NCBI GenBank assembly: GCA_009761415.1
Contig: QUOL01000003.1
Span: forward strand, 2,046,001-2,110,000
DNA: 64,000 nt
Origin: Sarcomyxa edulis
Taxonomy: Eukaryota; Basidiomycota; Agaricomycetes; Agaricales; Mycenaceae
Reading direction: 5' to 3'
In this document: positions 22,792-35,081 of the stretch, piece by piece
How positions within the stretch are numbered: position 1 is the first letter of the stretch
Layout of the letters: each line of letters begins with the position of its first letter
Notes under the pieces: generated by a model
The model's input: the letters and a program-made list of their open reading frames with translations, nothing else
What the model was told of the DNA's origin: nothing
Database searches by the model: none
Position numbers and translations under genes: made by a program

Positions 22792-25732
22792 ATGACACAC
22801 CCGTCCGCCACCCATGGCGTCCCAGTTGAAAAGACTTCATCTGACAACGAGAAGGCTTCCATCGAGAAGCGGGAGTTGGACTCTTACATCGAGGACGTAC
22901 CAGGCTCGTCTCGAGACCACGGGAAATCCACCGAAAACATCAACGCAAAATTGGCCAACCCTCTCGCCGGTATCCCTCATGAACAGCTCATGGCAGATGC
23001 AGAAGCCTTTGCTCAGCGACATGGCCTCGGGCATCTATCCGAAGTCTTCAAAAAGGGTGCTCTTGTAGCACAAGACCCGCTCGCGTTCGAGTCACTCTCA
23101 CAGCTCAGTGAAGAGGATAAAATCTGTCTACGGCGCGAAGTCACGCACAAATGGGACCAGCCGAAGATGTTGTATTATCTAGTTGTTCTGTGTTCTCTGG
23201 CTGCTGCAGTACAAGGGGTGCGTGTCTGTTTTATATTCTTCGTATGCCTCAAGTTATCTGACCACATCGATTCCAGATGGACGAGTCGGTCATCAACGGC
23301 GCCAATCTCTTCTTTGCTCCTCAGTTTGGTATCGATCCCAACACAACGACCGGCGACTCTGGGCGAAACCAGTGGATACTGGGACTAGTGAATTCGGCTC
23401 CATATGTTTGTCGAGCATGCCACTCTGTACCTTTCGATGCCTGACTTCTTTCTAGCTTTGCTGTGCTGTTTTAGGATGTTGGTTGACCGATCCTGTACGT
23501 GGCTTCTTACTTGGGAACTATGCTCATGCTGACACGCTCTTCTGACCTGATTAGCTCAATCGATACTTTGGTCGACGAGGGACGATCTTCATTACTGCGA
23601 CTATCTCATTCTTGGCATGCATTTGGCAAGGCGTAACTAACTCATGGGCACATTTATTCATCGCGAGGTAAGTGTTGCTTCTCGACGTTTCACCACACCA
23701 CTCTAATCTTTCGTCGCCGTCAGATTCGTTTTGGGATTGGGCATTGGTCCAAAATCTGCAACAGTACCAGTTTATGCTGCAGAGTGTTCACCCCCTTCGA
23801 TTCGAGGTGCCTTGGTCATGATGTGGTAAGCCTCATCTTCAACTTCGATTCGACCCATTACTGAGTGGCACCCAGGCAAACATGGACAGCATGTGGTATT
23901 ATGTTGGGCTTCGTTGCCGACTTGGCATTCTACCGAGTACCCAACAAACCTCATATCACCGGCTTGAACTGGAGATTCATGTTAGCAAGTGTAAGCCTTG
24001 TTCTTCCTCGTGCTTTGATGTGTCATATATTCACGTCCATCATCACAGGCCGGGATTCCTGCTCTGGTTATTATGGTCCAAGTGCTATTCGTGCCCGAAT
24101 CTCGTGAGTATCCCAGCCCAAGCAAGTCATATCTGTGCGTGCTGACGCTTCTTGCAGCTCGATGGTACATGTCGAAAGGACGCTACGACAAGGCGTATGA
24201 TTCGTTGGCCCAGCTACGACACAAGCCTATCCAAGCAGCTCGTGATCTCTATTGTAAGCCCAAATATCGAATCAAAACTTTCTCTGGAGCTCAATATACC
24301 TTGATCAGACATCCACACTCTTCTCGAGGCTGAAAAGAGTATACACATCGGCAAGAATCGCTTTTTAGAACTATTCATCGTCCCTCGTAATCGTCGCGCC
24401 ACTCTAGCGTCTTTCATCGTCATGTTCATGTGAATATTTGTTTATCTCCTTCGGTCGATGCGTGGTATACTGATTCTCATTCAGGCAACAATTCTGTGGA
24501 GTCAATGTTATCGCCTACTACTCGTCCAGTATCTTTACCGCTGCTAATTTCTCCGAGATCCAAGCTTTGGTTGCTTCGTTCGGCTTTGGTGCTGTAAGAC
24601 TACATTCTTCTTCTTGCCGTGTAAACCCCAGATTTGGCATACTGATACTTGGTTCGATAGATCAACTTTGTATTTGCTTTCCCTGCTATATGGACTATCG
24701 ACACTTTCGGACGCCGCAATCTATTGCTCACGACTTTCCCTCTAATGGCTATATTCTTGCTAATGACTGGTTTCGCATTGTGAGTTGTATTTTTCTCGTC
24801 TTACACAAACCTTGAACTCAAGCGTTATCTCTAAGCTTCATTCCAGAGGGCACTGGACGTGTCGCAGTGGTAGCCCTCGGAATCTATCTCTTCGGTATGG
24901 CGTACTCCCCAGGAGAAGGACCAGGTATGCTTTTCCAGTTGTATCTGTTCCCAATTCTTTCTGACTGGAATCGCACAGTGCCTTTTACCGTAAGTTGACC
25001 GGTCCATTTCGAACTTTGAAGAGCCTACTGACGGTACTTCACAGTATTCTGCTGAGGCCTTCCCGTTGTACGTCCGAAATATTGGAATGTCTTTCGCGAC
25101 CGCTGTCCTGTGGTTCTTGTGCGTATATACGGTTCTCCAGCTTAATTTCTTGCTAAATCTTGAGCTATTGGTAGTAATTTCGTTATTTCGATAACCTTCC
25201 CTCGTCTACTAGGCGCGTTTACCCCGCAAGGTACGTCTAGGCATCTAGTGGCCGGTAATTCAGACTGACGTCTCTTCTAGGCGCATTTGGCTGGTACGCC
25301 GGCTGGAAGTGAGTCTTTGACGTCGTTCTTCTCGGTTCTCGTTTGTTAACCTCGGACTTCTTCTTAGTGTGATTGGATTCATTTTGATTCTCTTGTTTGT
25401 TCCGGAGACGAAGGCTCTCAGGTATGATTCTTTTTTATCCTCACGCTGCTCTGATGCTCATGAACATCTCCTTGTGGTTAGTCTTGAGGAACTTGACCAA
25501 GGTTCGTTTCCTCTTCGATCGAGTCTTTCAAACATCGAAACTGATTACATTCACTCTGACAGTCTTCAGCGTGCCTACCCATGTGCATGCGTCATACCAG
25601 ATCAAAGCTCTTCCCCATAATATCAAGAAGTATATCTTCAGGATGAAGCTGGACGAGTTCCCTCCTTTGTATCAGCACGAAGGTGCTATCGGCGACATGA
25701 AATACGCCCCAGGAGAAACCAGCAAGGCATAA
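22792..25732 (+). CDS. MFS sugar/polyol transporter 2 (sugar porter family)
   Basis: Tandem paralogue of transporter 1. The start [20 protein letters not shown] leads to the shared extension ([55 protein letters not shown]). Sugar-porter marks: [129 protein letters not shown]. The N-terminal extension and MDE(S/T)VxNGA signature resemble fungal polyol/inositol-type carriers; the substrate is inference. About a dozen introns, all frame-compatible. C-terminal tail ends [13 protein letters not shown]. It starts 600 bp after its paralogue, in the same orientation. Confidence 0.87.
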
Positions 25733-25922
25733 AGCACAACTATAGTGCAGATAATGTATATACCGTGATCTCGTACATATTAATGTAGTATAATGTAGAA
25801 CTGCAGTGTATTTATCAATCGCTGTATACGAATATTTCGAGTTCCCAATTATAATGCACAGTCGAACGGTCAACCTGAAGTTGATCGGTTCCGCGTCGGA
25901 TTTCGTTATAACTGCTTGCTTC

Positions 25923-27371
25923 ATGACCCAAACAACTCTCCTACAGTATGAAGCGCCATGTAAGTATTCACGTCTTCACATTCCAGGTTGACAACTTCGA
26001 CTTCGAATTCACGTTCTCAAAGGGCCGGTCCATAGCCTCGATTGGTGTAAAACCCCAGCACCAGGACAGCAACGACCAAGATCATCATTCCGCCTAGGCC
26101 TAGCTTCATTCACCGAAGACTATCGGAATCGCATCGCCATCGCTGGTCTACAGGACGAGCGTGTTCTCGTAGAAGACGAATACACGGAATACCCAGACTT
26201 TGTTACGCTATGCGAGGCCCATCATGGATATCCCGCGACGAGCCTGCAATGGCAACCTGCCTCAGCCGCTACATACGGGTGGTCGCAGAAATCGCCCTCG
26301 ACGGAGCTGCTAGCTACTACTGGAGATGCATTGAGGGTTTGGGAGTATAATAGCGATGCCCCATCACAATTGTCGAGCTTTGTTGGACGGCAAACAGCAT
26401 CAGGGGGTCACACTTTGACGTTGAAGACCGCTCTCTCTGGGGTACGTATCCGCAGTATTTCTTCTTCCCCTAATCTACTTCCTCAGTCTTATATATAGCA
26501 ATCCAAGGTCCAGAATCAGTCCGCAGGCGCGCCGTTGACCAACTTTTCTTGGAACGAGAAGACTCCCAGTCTTGTAGTGACCGCGTCGATTGACACGACG
26601 TGTACTGTCTGGAATATCGACACATCGACAGCTATCACGCAGCTCATTGCTCACGATCGTGAAGTATATGATGTTGCTTGGTTGCCTGGGTCTACGGATA
26701 TCTTTGTATCAGTGGGTGCGGACGGTAGTCTAAGGGCCTTTGACCTACGTAGTCTCGAGCATTCAACTATCCTATACGAAACACCTGCGCCTAAGAATGT
26801 TCCACCACCATCAGCATCTCCCTCAGCATCTGCTCGACCTCCTGCTTCTCCACTATTACGCATCGCCTTCAATCCCTCAGACTCGAACTACATGTCTACG
26901 TTCCACACAGACGGCTCGGATATTCAGATTTTGGACATGCGAAGTCCAGGGCAACCAGTGATGGAACTCCGGGCCCATCATGCCCAGATTAATGGGATGG
27001 GTTGGGGGTCAGCAGAGAATCCGTTGTTGGCAACTGCTGGTATGTAATCAAGTCTGTTGATTTGCCATCCTCTAATGTGCGGTCCATATGCAGGCGATGA
27101 CTGTCAATTGCTTTTGTGGGACCTGTCTAGCTACACACAACCGGCAGCTTCACCACGAAGTGCTGGAGCGCGTCTCAACTCTCCTCGACCAGATGTCAAG
27201 AAGCGACTGGTCACTGATCCGATCATGGCATACACTGCGCCCAGTCAGATAACTAATCTGGCGTGGTCTCCGCAGATACCAGGGATGACGATGAGTAGTG
27301 GGCACTCGACTGGAACCGGAGAATGGGTTGCTATCGCGTCAGGCAAGTCGATAAAGGCGTTGAAGGTGTAG
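25923..27371 (+). CDS. WD40 protein DCAF7/WDR68 (AN11-like)
   Basis: A seven-bladed WD40 scaffold of the DCAF7/WDR68 (AN11) family; in animals and plants it binds DYRK/HIPK kinases and CUL4-DDB1. The start ATG at 25923 (MTQTTLLQYEAP) is supported because splicing CCAT to GGCCGG (intron about 25960-26020) restores YEAPWPVHSLDW, the diagnostic family N-terminus. Further marks: RPRSSFRLGLASFTEDYRNR, ELLATTGDALRVWEY, APLTNFSWNEKTPSLVVTAS, DTTCTVWNIDT, AHDREVYDVAWLPG, FVSVGADGSLRAFDLRSLEH, LLRIAFNPSDSNYMSTF, AHHAQINGMGWG and GDDCQLLLWDLSSY. Lineage-specific Ser/Pro-rich inserts (PPPSASPSASARPPASP) separate blades. Ends KSIKALKV at 27371. Confidence 0.9.
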
Positions 27372-28186
27372 GTTTGAGTATGTATCTAGGTCGTCTACTA
27401 TTTTGAAGTTTTTTCCTCTTGCCGTCGATGTAACATCTTTCCCACAGGCTAGCAACTTGCTTTCTCGAATGCCGCACATATTCTCTGGGCTCTCCATACT
27501 GAGGTTGCGAGCTGCGGCAGTGCGGTATGTCTTGGTTTATTTGATTCTATGGGTCTTGGAGTACAGCGTCCATGATCGACCGAGACCTGCGGGGTCAATT
27601 CCAAATTATTCGTTCCTACCAAGTGCCTACATTGTTGTGCCCGGATCCCAATATAGGTAATTATAATGGTGAGACTTCTGATTCCTTGGGACGTACGATC
27701 TCGACATAGACTCTCAATCGTGGCGACCAAGTCGAAGAAGGACCTGCGAAGCACGATCAAAATTGTAGTACGCGATCGAGGAATCAACGATGATCTGCGA
27801 AATCAACAAAGAATTGGTATAGATTGGTGCGTCTCCAGTTTCTCCATGTACACACTCAAATTCAAAGGCCTAGTATGGCCCGCAGTCAAGGTCCCCGAGC
27901 TCGGTTCCCGTCAAAAAGAGTCAAAATGACTAGGAGCCCCGAGCTCTAGAAACGATTTGGCGGATAATCGAAACAGGCGAAGCCACCATCCTGCAAATAT
28001 GGAAAGAAAAAAGGCGTGTTAGCTTTTCTAGAACCTAGATTGTGCTCGACTCGAGCACATGGAGGACTGCTGAACCGCGAATATAAGGAATGAAAGTTCA
28101 TCGACGTTTTATTTTGACCGAGTGCCCACCCCCCCAATCCAACCACGCCGCAGATTTCGTTCCCAACACTTCAAACATCATTGACA
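27372..28186. other. Intergenic region
   Basis: About 800 bases between two plus-strand genes. Overlapping open frames on both strands at 27449-27929 have no family motif. No supported feature. Confidence 0.5.
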
Positions 28187-30817
28187 ATGGAAGGAACAGT
28201 ACCAGAAATCGAGCGTTCATATCCCGTTCCTGCTGCCGCGGTTCAACGAAAATCTTCCAGTTCCACAACATCCTTCTCCAAAGACAAACAACAGAATGCC
28301 GAAGTCGACACAGAGGCCGTCCTATCCCACGACGACGAGGTAGTCGAAAGCGCTAGGCTGAAACGTCAGGCGTTGTACAGGAAGTTTCGCCCATACATCT
28401 TAGGCGCTCTGGCAGCTCTCATTCTTGGATGGTGGATTAGCTCCACCATCCTCAAAGCTACGCGCCATAGATGGTACGTTATATCCAAATCGACTTTGAA
28501 CTAAACTATTGAGGTTTTTCGTCGCGTTCAGGATCGTGCAGACCCTCTTCGGATGGTTCTTCATCCTGTACACACCCCTTCGTCTTAGACCCTTGTTCCA
28601 TTGTTGAACAATGTTTTCCAGAGTCATCGCCTTCCGCTTCATCCCCAATTCTGTAGTCACAAAACCGGTCAGCGCCGTCTGGGAACCTTGTATCCAAGGA
28701 CCTTGGTACAAAATCCCTTATCGAATCAGGTTGTCTTTTGGTTTTCTGTGCTTGCTTGGGATTGTCTTCGGGTCTGCTTTCGGGTTCCCACTTCAAGGCG
28801 TACGCATATCTTACACATCATCTGCCATTCTGATCACTGAACAACGCGCTTTCAGAATACTGTCTACCGCGACCGTGTTGTCTCAGTTGTCGGTCTTTTC
28901 CTTTTCCAGTTCTCCTTCTGGGCAACATCAAGGAAAAGATCCGAGATTCCTTGGTATGTGGTTATTGCGATCCTCGCGACGAGAATTTTTCTGACGGTCG
29001 CATTAGGCCTACTGTCATTGTTGGGCTGTTCCTCCAACAAGCGATTGCACTGTTTGTACTCAAGTCCGGTGCTGGATTCTCAATTTTCAATTGGATTGCA
29101 ACTCTTGCTTCGGACTTTTTGGATCAGGCTTTTGTCGGAGCTGAATTCTTCTTCGATGCAGACACCATTGCTAAGAGTTGGTTCTTCGTCAATACTGTGC
29201 GTCGTTGCGCTTGTCTGCTTGTTGATTGATAATAGTTAACCATGCATGCGATATCTAGCTTGCCTCCATCATATTCTTCATTGCCTTTGTGCAGATGATG
29301 TACTATATGGGCATCATGCAATGGGTCATCGGCAAGTTGTACGCGTTCATGGTTATAGGACTAGTTGGACGACTCACATTCATCTCGTAGTGCATGGCTA
29401 TTCTTCAAGCTCATGAATGTCTCTGGTGCCGAGGCTGTTATCGCTGCTGCTTCTCCATGGATCGGACAAGGTAATTTTCGTCTCTCATCCGTAGACACAT
29501 TCGTACGACTTATGTCTCTATTGCATGTATTCAGGAGAATCGGCCTGTCTCATTCGCCCCTACGTTGACTGTGTGTTACATCCCTTTCACGATCAACAAG
29601 TTTTATTTGCTAACACCCTCCAAGTCATGACCGAGTCAGAACTTCGTTCGTGGCTCTCCATCTACCTCTCCATATACTCCTCTCACTATCCCATTCAATC
29701 TCAGATCTAGCCATGACCTCCGGATTCTCAACAATCGCCGGTTCAATGCTATCAGCCTACATAGCTCTAGGCGTCCCAGCTCAAAACCTCGTCACTTCCT
29801 CAGTGATGAGTATCCCCGCATCCATCGCCATCAGCAAGATGCGTCTACCCGAAATGGAGGAACCGCTTACGCGTGGTCAAGTCATCATCGATCGCGGGGA
29901 GGAGAAAGGGAGACCTGTAAAGGCCTTTTTATGTGTTTGTCGTGTTATGCAATTGCTGATGCGAGTGTAAGGCAAATGCTCTTCATGCGTTCAGTCAGGG
30001 AGCGTCGTTTGGGATTATTGTTGCTGGGCAGATTCTGTTGGTGTTCTCTTTTGTTTGTTGAGTGTTGAGATGTTGACGTTGACTCGTTTTTTGTGCAGTA
30101 CGAATGTGTTGACCGTGCTCGCTCTAGTTGCTACGTATGTGGTCGCCTCCTTCATATTATTTTGCTGTTGCTAATGCGCTCACTAGTATCAACGGTCTCC
30201 TCACATGGATTGGTCGCGGCTTCGGGATACATGCATTGACACTACAGCTCGTGATAGGATACATCTTCTACCCAATCACCTTTTTCCTCGGTAAGATCCA
30301 CCACACATCCCTCTACCCTAAAAGCTTACTCTCACCCTCCCACAGGCGTCCCCCTAACCGAAATCCTCCCGGTCTCCCAACTAATAGCCACAAAACTAGT
30401 AGCCAACGAATTCTCCGCATACCAAGAACTCCAACTCCTCCAAGCCAGCGCTACCCCACTCACCTCCCGGGCATTCACCATCGCCTCTTACGCGCTTTGT
30501 GGGTTCGCGAATTTGGGGTCCCTGGGGATTCAGATTGGCGTGTTGGGGGCGTTGGCGCCGAGTCGTGGAAAGGTGATTGCGAGGATTGCGTTGTCGGCTA
30601 TGGTTTGTGGGTTTGTGTCGACGTTGCAGACGGCGGGTATTGCGTGAGTGGCAATTATTTGTTGTGGCTCTTTTTTTCGCGTTTTTTTCGCGTTTTTCGC
30701 GTCTTTTTTTGCGTTTGCGTTTGCGTCTGGGTTCCTTCCTCCGTGGATCCCTGGTGTTTTTGAACGCGCTTGCTGACGCCACTCTGATCCATTACTTCCA
30801 GCGGTATGCTGATCTAG
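28187..30817 (+). CDS. Concentrative nucleoside transporter (CNT family)
   Basis: A proton- or sodium-coupled nucleoside importer. The start [20 protein letters not shown] begins a cytosolic tail of about 65 residues with an acidic stretch, then the first helix ([18 protein letters not shown]). CNT signatures follow: [53 protein letters not shown] (nucleoside-binding GQ-E motif), [117 protein letters not shown] and [18 protein letters not shown] short terminal exon (30802-30817) adds GMLI and TAG. In the binding motif GQGES replaces the more usual GQTEA. About ten introns, all frame-consistent. Confidence 0.88.
30671..30726 (+). repeat. T-rich CGCG simple repeat in last CNT intron
   Basis: T-runs punctuated by CGCG or GCG (TTTTTTTCGCG, TTTTTTCGCG, TTTTTCGCG, then TTTGCG units) fill most of the last intron of the nucleoside transporter. 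It looks like simple-sequence expansion. Confidence 0.6.
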
Positions 30818-31384
30818 AAACCAAAACCGACTGCTGCCCTTTTCCTTTTTCTCTTAGAGTGTTATGGTTTCACGAGTCTTACTTACAATGTACGTTCCTG
30901 TCTGTCTGTCTGATAACGGATTTTTTCCCTTTCCCCTTTGTCCTCAACTTTGTATCATCCATTATGCATATGTATGGTGCGTGTAGAATGCAGAATGCCC
31001 ATACTCTTTTTCCTTCCTTCTTCCTTTCTTTCGAATCCAGACGGTTTGGAGTTCACGCGTTCAAAAAGCGTGTATGTACGTCCTTCGCGTCAAATTGATT
31101 CGTATATGCAAGAAAACCCGAGAAACAAAACAAAGAAGAAAAAACATTAAGTATATAATCATAGAGGAAAGAGGGAAGAGGAGGAAAAGTTTCCAGTCCT
31201 GTGTAAGTGTATCCGTCAGTGAAAAAAGGTGGGTTAGGCTTTATCGGACTGGACGTTAGTAGATAGTAAGAACAACTTGGTCGGTCGATCGGGTGGTGCT
31301 TGGTTATGGGTGATGGTAGTGGCCAGTATTGGTGGTGCTAGGTGGTATGCTACAAAGAGAATTTTCGAATCCAGGAAACGCTCG
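30818..31384. other. Convergent intergenic region
   Basis: It lies between the CNT and GT61 3' ends. A/G-rich segment about 31115-31190, and a TGGTGGTGCT-type repeat about 31290-31345. No gene is supported. Confidence 0.5.
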
Positions 31385-33614
31385 TCACAGCTTCCCATCA
31401 ACGCGATCTTCGATGATTTTAGCGACCGCTGGGCCGTATACGGGTATAGATGACCCCTGGAAGCCTTCTGGGTAGTCTACGTTTGGTGTGTTGGGGTATG
31501 TGTGGTATCTAGCGAGTGAGATGGGATAGTACCCAAAAAATCAGTTTTTTTTCCTTTTGGTGAGAGGGATGAGGGATGAGAGGGAAGGGCGGTGGAACAG
31601 GAAGGAGGGATAGCGGTTTTAAGGAGGAATGATCACGCACGTATCATTCCAAACAGCGAAATGCCTCATCCCCAGCGCCCTCGTCGTCCATTCATAATCA
31701 TGCGCGAACCCGCCGGGGTAAAACATCTCGATGACGGTTGAGATTCGTGTTGGGGGCATTAGGACGAGGTGGGTTAGGCCGTTTCCGTGGACGCCTAGGA
31801 GGATCTGGGTGGTGTGGGTGCGAGTAAATTAGGGTTAGGATGGGGTGCGATTAGAAATGAGAGATCGTATGATCAGGATCGAGAAAGAGGGGTCATAACA
31901 TATAAAATGGAAACAACAACAGAACAACAAAACACGAAAGCGAAAGGGGATGCACGCACCGTAGCCTTCGCAACAGCCCTAACCTGCTCATCCTTACTCA
32001 ACCTCTCAGCCTGAATAACATTCAACTCCCACCCCTCCCCCCTCCTCCTCACCATCTCCTCCAACGCCTCCACCAATACGTGATGATCACCCTCCACCAA
32101 CCTCCGCCGACTTCCTTGGCGACTTATGTATGTGATGATTACTTTTTCGGGGAGGGGGAGGTCTTCGTCTTTCTCTTTTCCCGTGCCTAACACAACCTGT
32201 GCATCGGATTGTATACTGGGCACTAGAGTGGGAGCCCCAGCGAACCGAGTAACCGCAAGTCGAATGGGCTCCCACCACCCGCGTTTGAGGGAAGCGGAGC
32301 TGACCATGTGTTCCCATGCTTCGGCTGCTGTGCGTTGGGTGCGGCTTCCGCAGGCTTCGCCCCGGAAGGAGGCGCTGCGGTCTGCGAGGAGGAGGAGGGG
32401 GAAGTGCCATGCTCGCTCTACTCCCCCACCAGCTCCTGCTCCTGCTCCACCTGCTGCTCCTGCTCCTCCCGCTCCTGTTCCTGCGTTGTTGATGTTGGCG
32501 TTGGGTGGTTGATTGGGATTGGTGTTAAGATTAAGACCAAGCCGAGAAGGAGTGAACGCCTGTTTTGGAGGCGTAGTAGCAGCGATGCGATCCGCCCAAT
32601 CTTCTTGTACTTCCACTGTGAGGGAGGGGAACGCCGCGCGGAGGAAGTAGGCGTTGAAGCCGGGGGAGTCACGCCATCCGTCTGCGTTGGAGTGGGCGAA
32701 TATGGCGCGGTGGATTGGGGGGAGGGTGGTTGTGTTTGAGTTTGGGGGCGTTGTGTGGGAGGTGGTGGTGGTGAAGGGGGTGGAGGAGAAGTGGGAGGAG
32801 GAGAAGTGGGTGGACGGGGAATGGAGGGAGGACGAAGAGAACGTGCCGGACCAGAAAGCCCAAGTACCTAGGATGAGTTCGGCTACGAGGTGGTAGTAGT
32901 GACGTAGGAATTGGGAGGGGTCGTTGTATAGTAGCTGTATGCATAAGGTGGTAATCATCCATCAGTTCGTCAGTTCGTTAGTTATCTAGGAACTGATCGT
33001 TTGATTGATTGATGGTGGTCACGCACAGTATTCCCCTCAACACTCCAAACCCGATTCGGCTCCCCCAGCGCCACATCACCCCCCCACCGCCGCCTCGCCT
33101 CCTCCGGAGTGATAAAATCCATATTCTGCCGTGTCGGTTCGCGTAGCGCGATGTTTTCGGGGGTGTTCTCTGCGGGGAGGCCAGTGGATGTCATGTATCT
33201 GATATCGGGGAAGTAGGATGGGCGGTGGGGGGAGAGGATGTAGAGGGTTCCTTCGGACATGTAGAGGTTTTGGAAGATGGTCCAGCCGGGTGCGTGGGAT
33301 AGGATGGTTGTTTCTGGGAGGGTTGGGGATAGTTCGATCGGGATGGGCAGCGGGGCAGGATCTGGGGTGGTGCTACCTTGATTTACGTTGGTGGGTGGAA
33401 TGGCCTGGTTGACGTTGGGGATACGTTTGATGGGGTCTGGTTCTGGTGGTGGGGGTAAGGGCTCGAGGTCGGGAGTGGAGTAGTGTGTGTTGATGACTAT
33501 GGATGAAGGGTCTGAGACGGTGAATGGGAATGCGGTTGAGAAGATGTGCATGCAGGCTGCGCCGAGCATGACGAGGACGGCATCGCGTCGTGATAGTTGG
33601 CGGAATAGAGGCAT
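31385..33614 (-). CDS. GT61 family glycosyltransferase (type II membrane protein)
   Basis: A Golgi/ER glycosyltransferase of family GT61 (EOGT / plant xylosyltransferase type). The ATG at 33614 gives MPLFRQLSRRDAVLVMLGAA, a short cytosolic tail and a signal anchor. A Pro-rich stem follows, then SEGTLYILS, NMDFITPEEARRRWGGD, RVWSVEGNT, FLRHYYHLVAELILGTWAFW, IFAHSNADGWRDSPGFNAYF, ERAWHFPLLLLADRSASFRG, KVIITYISRQGSRRRL, and the family signature ILLGVHGNGLTHLVLMPP, then VIEMFYPGGFAHDYEW. Ends IIEDRVDGKL (stop at 31385-31387). Introns lie at about 32940-33026, 31805-31955 and 31510-31640. It carries an unusual low-complexity Gly/Ala insert (about 32430-32495) and a Ser/Thr-rich insert. Divergent from the thioesterase gene with about 300 bp between starts. 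Acceptor sugar unknown. Confidence 0.85.
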
Positions 33615-33635
33615 GCGAGGTACGATGGGGGGGAG

Positions 33636-33692
33636 TACTAGATGGGTGGGTGGTACTAGGTGGGTGGTGGGTACTAGGTGGCTATATACTAG
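33636..33692. repeat. 18-bp TACTAG(G/A)TGG repeats in a divergent promoter
   Basis: TACTAG occurs at 33636, 33654, 33672 and 33687, the first three spaced exactly 18 bases and each followed by a G-rich TGGGTGG-type stretch. They lie 22-78 bases upstream of the GT61 ATG, on the side facing the thioesterase gene. Confidence 0.7.
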
Positions 33693-33912
33693 TGATCTGG
33701 TGGTGGGTGCCAAGGCCGGGTATTAATAGAAGGGGTACTATATAGTCAGTAACGGAGAATAGAAGGCCACAGTCGCGTCAAAAACAATCAAAGACCACGC
33801 GACCACACATCCCCGTCCTGTGAAAACAATTTGCTTGTCACTGTTTGGTCTAGATCCCTCTGACGTGCACTCTGACGCCCGCACTACAAATCCAATTCAA
33901 ACCACCACTACC

Positions 33913-35081
33913 ATGAAGCTGACCTGGTTCACTTTGACTTTCACTTGGACATTGATTCCACTCGCTCAGTGTGCCCGTCCACAGGCTCGACCTCTTGTTC
34001 TGTGGCATGGACTGGGTGACTCGTATGCTTCACCCGGTATGCTCGAGTTTGCGTCCATGGTCAAAGATGTCATTCCGGGTATATTCATTCATTCAGTCTA
34101 TATCGACCAGGACCTCGATAGTGATCGACGTGCGGGATTTGTGCGTATCCTACCCTGCTTTCGTGCGATGAGATACTAAGGATGTTGTGGATAGTATGGT
34201 AATGTCGACGAACAAATCGACCTCGTGGCGGAGCAGCTCGCGGGTATAGACGAGCTCCAAGACGGCTTCGACGCTATTGGGTTCTCACAAGGTACTTCCA
34301 CCCCCGCACCCCACAAAACACGCACGCTTACCACCACCACTTCCTCCAGGCGGTCAATTCCTCCGAGCCTACGTCGAACGATACAACAACCCACCCATCC
34401 ACAACCTCCTCACATTCGGATCCCAACACATGGGCATATCAGATATACCCGTCTGTCGTCCCCGCGACTTTTTATGTCAGATCGCACGGAGGGCTACGAG
34501 GGGGGCTGTTTATGGGAAGTGGGCGCAGGGGAATATTGTTCAGGTGCCGTCACACCCATCTACGCGTAGGTAAGTGAGTAAGTATCTAACTGGTGCGCAC
34601 TCGGCAGGCGCAATACTTCCGTGACCCAACCAACCTCCCGACCTACCTCAAATCCAACACCTTCCTCACCTCCATCAATAATGAAATACCGTCGTCTCGG
34701 AATACGACGTATAAGCGTAATTTGGCGGCGTTGAATAAACTTGTGTTGATTGTTTTCGAGGAGGACGTGACTGTTGTTCCGAAGGAGAGCTCGTGGTTTG
34801 GGTCTGAGGCGCCGCCTGAAGACGACGGCAAAGACGTGCAAACACCTCTCCATCCCTCCGACTCAAACGCACAAACCCCTCTACCTCCCACCACCACCAC
34901 CACCACCACCCCCAAAACAATAATCCCAATGCACCACCAACCCCTCTACACACAAGACTGGATCGGCCTACGCGCGTTGGACGAGCGGGGCGGGGTGGTG
35001 TTTGAGTCGTGTCCGGGGGAGCATATGCAGTTGGAGGGGTGTTGGGAGGGGTTGGTTAGGCGTTACGTCGGTCAATTATGA
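33913..35081 (+). CDS. Palmitoyl-protein thioesterase 1-like
   Basis: A lysosomal/vacuolar serine hydrolase that removes fatty acyl groups from S-acylated proteins. The ATG at 33913 gives a signal peptide (MKLTWFTLTFTWTLIPLAQC). Catalytic features: LVLWHGLGDSYASPG near the N-terminus (oxyanion loop), FDAIGFSQGGQFLRAYVERY with the nucleophile Ser in GFSQGG, FGSQHMGISDIPVC, and C-terminal GEHMQLEGCW carrying the catalytic His. Other family marks are YFRDPTNLPTYLKSNTFL and NLAALNKLVLIVFEEDVTVV, then WFGSEAP. An insertion of about 50 residues rich in Pro and Thr, with a (ACC)n run at about 34886-34912 encoding poly-Thr, lies between WFGS and LYTQDWIGLRALDE. Introns at about 34140-34197, 34292-34350 and 34480-34610. 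Ends RRYVGQL. Confidence 0.88.

Noticed and set aside
27449..27929. Overlapping frames on both strands downstream of the WD40 gene.
   Set aside because: No motif, no splice context and no continuation; treated as spacer.
32126..32739. Long plus-strand open frames opposite the GT61 gene.
   Set aside because: They are antisense shadows of a GC-rich coding exon whose minus-strand translation carries clear GT61 features.
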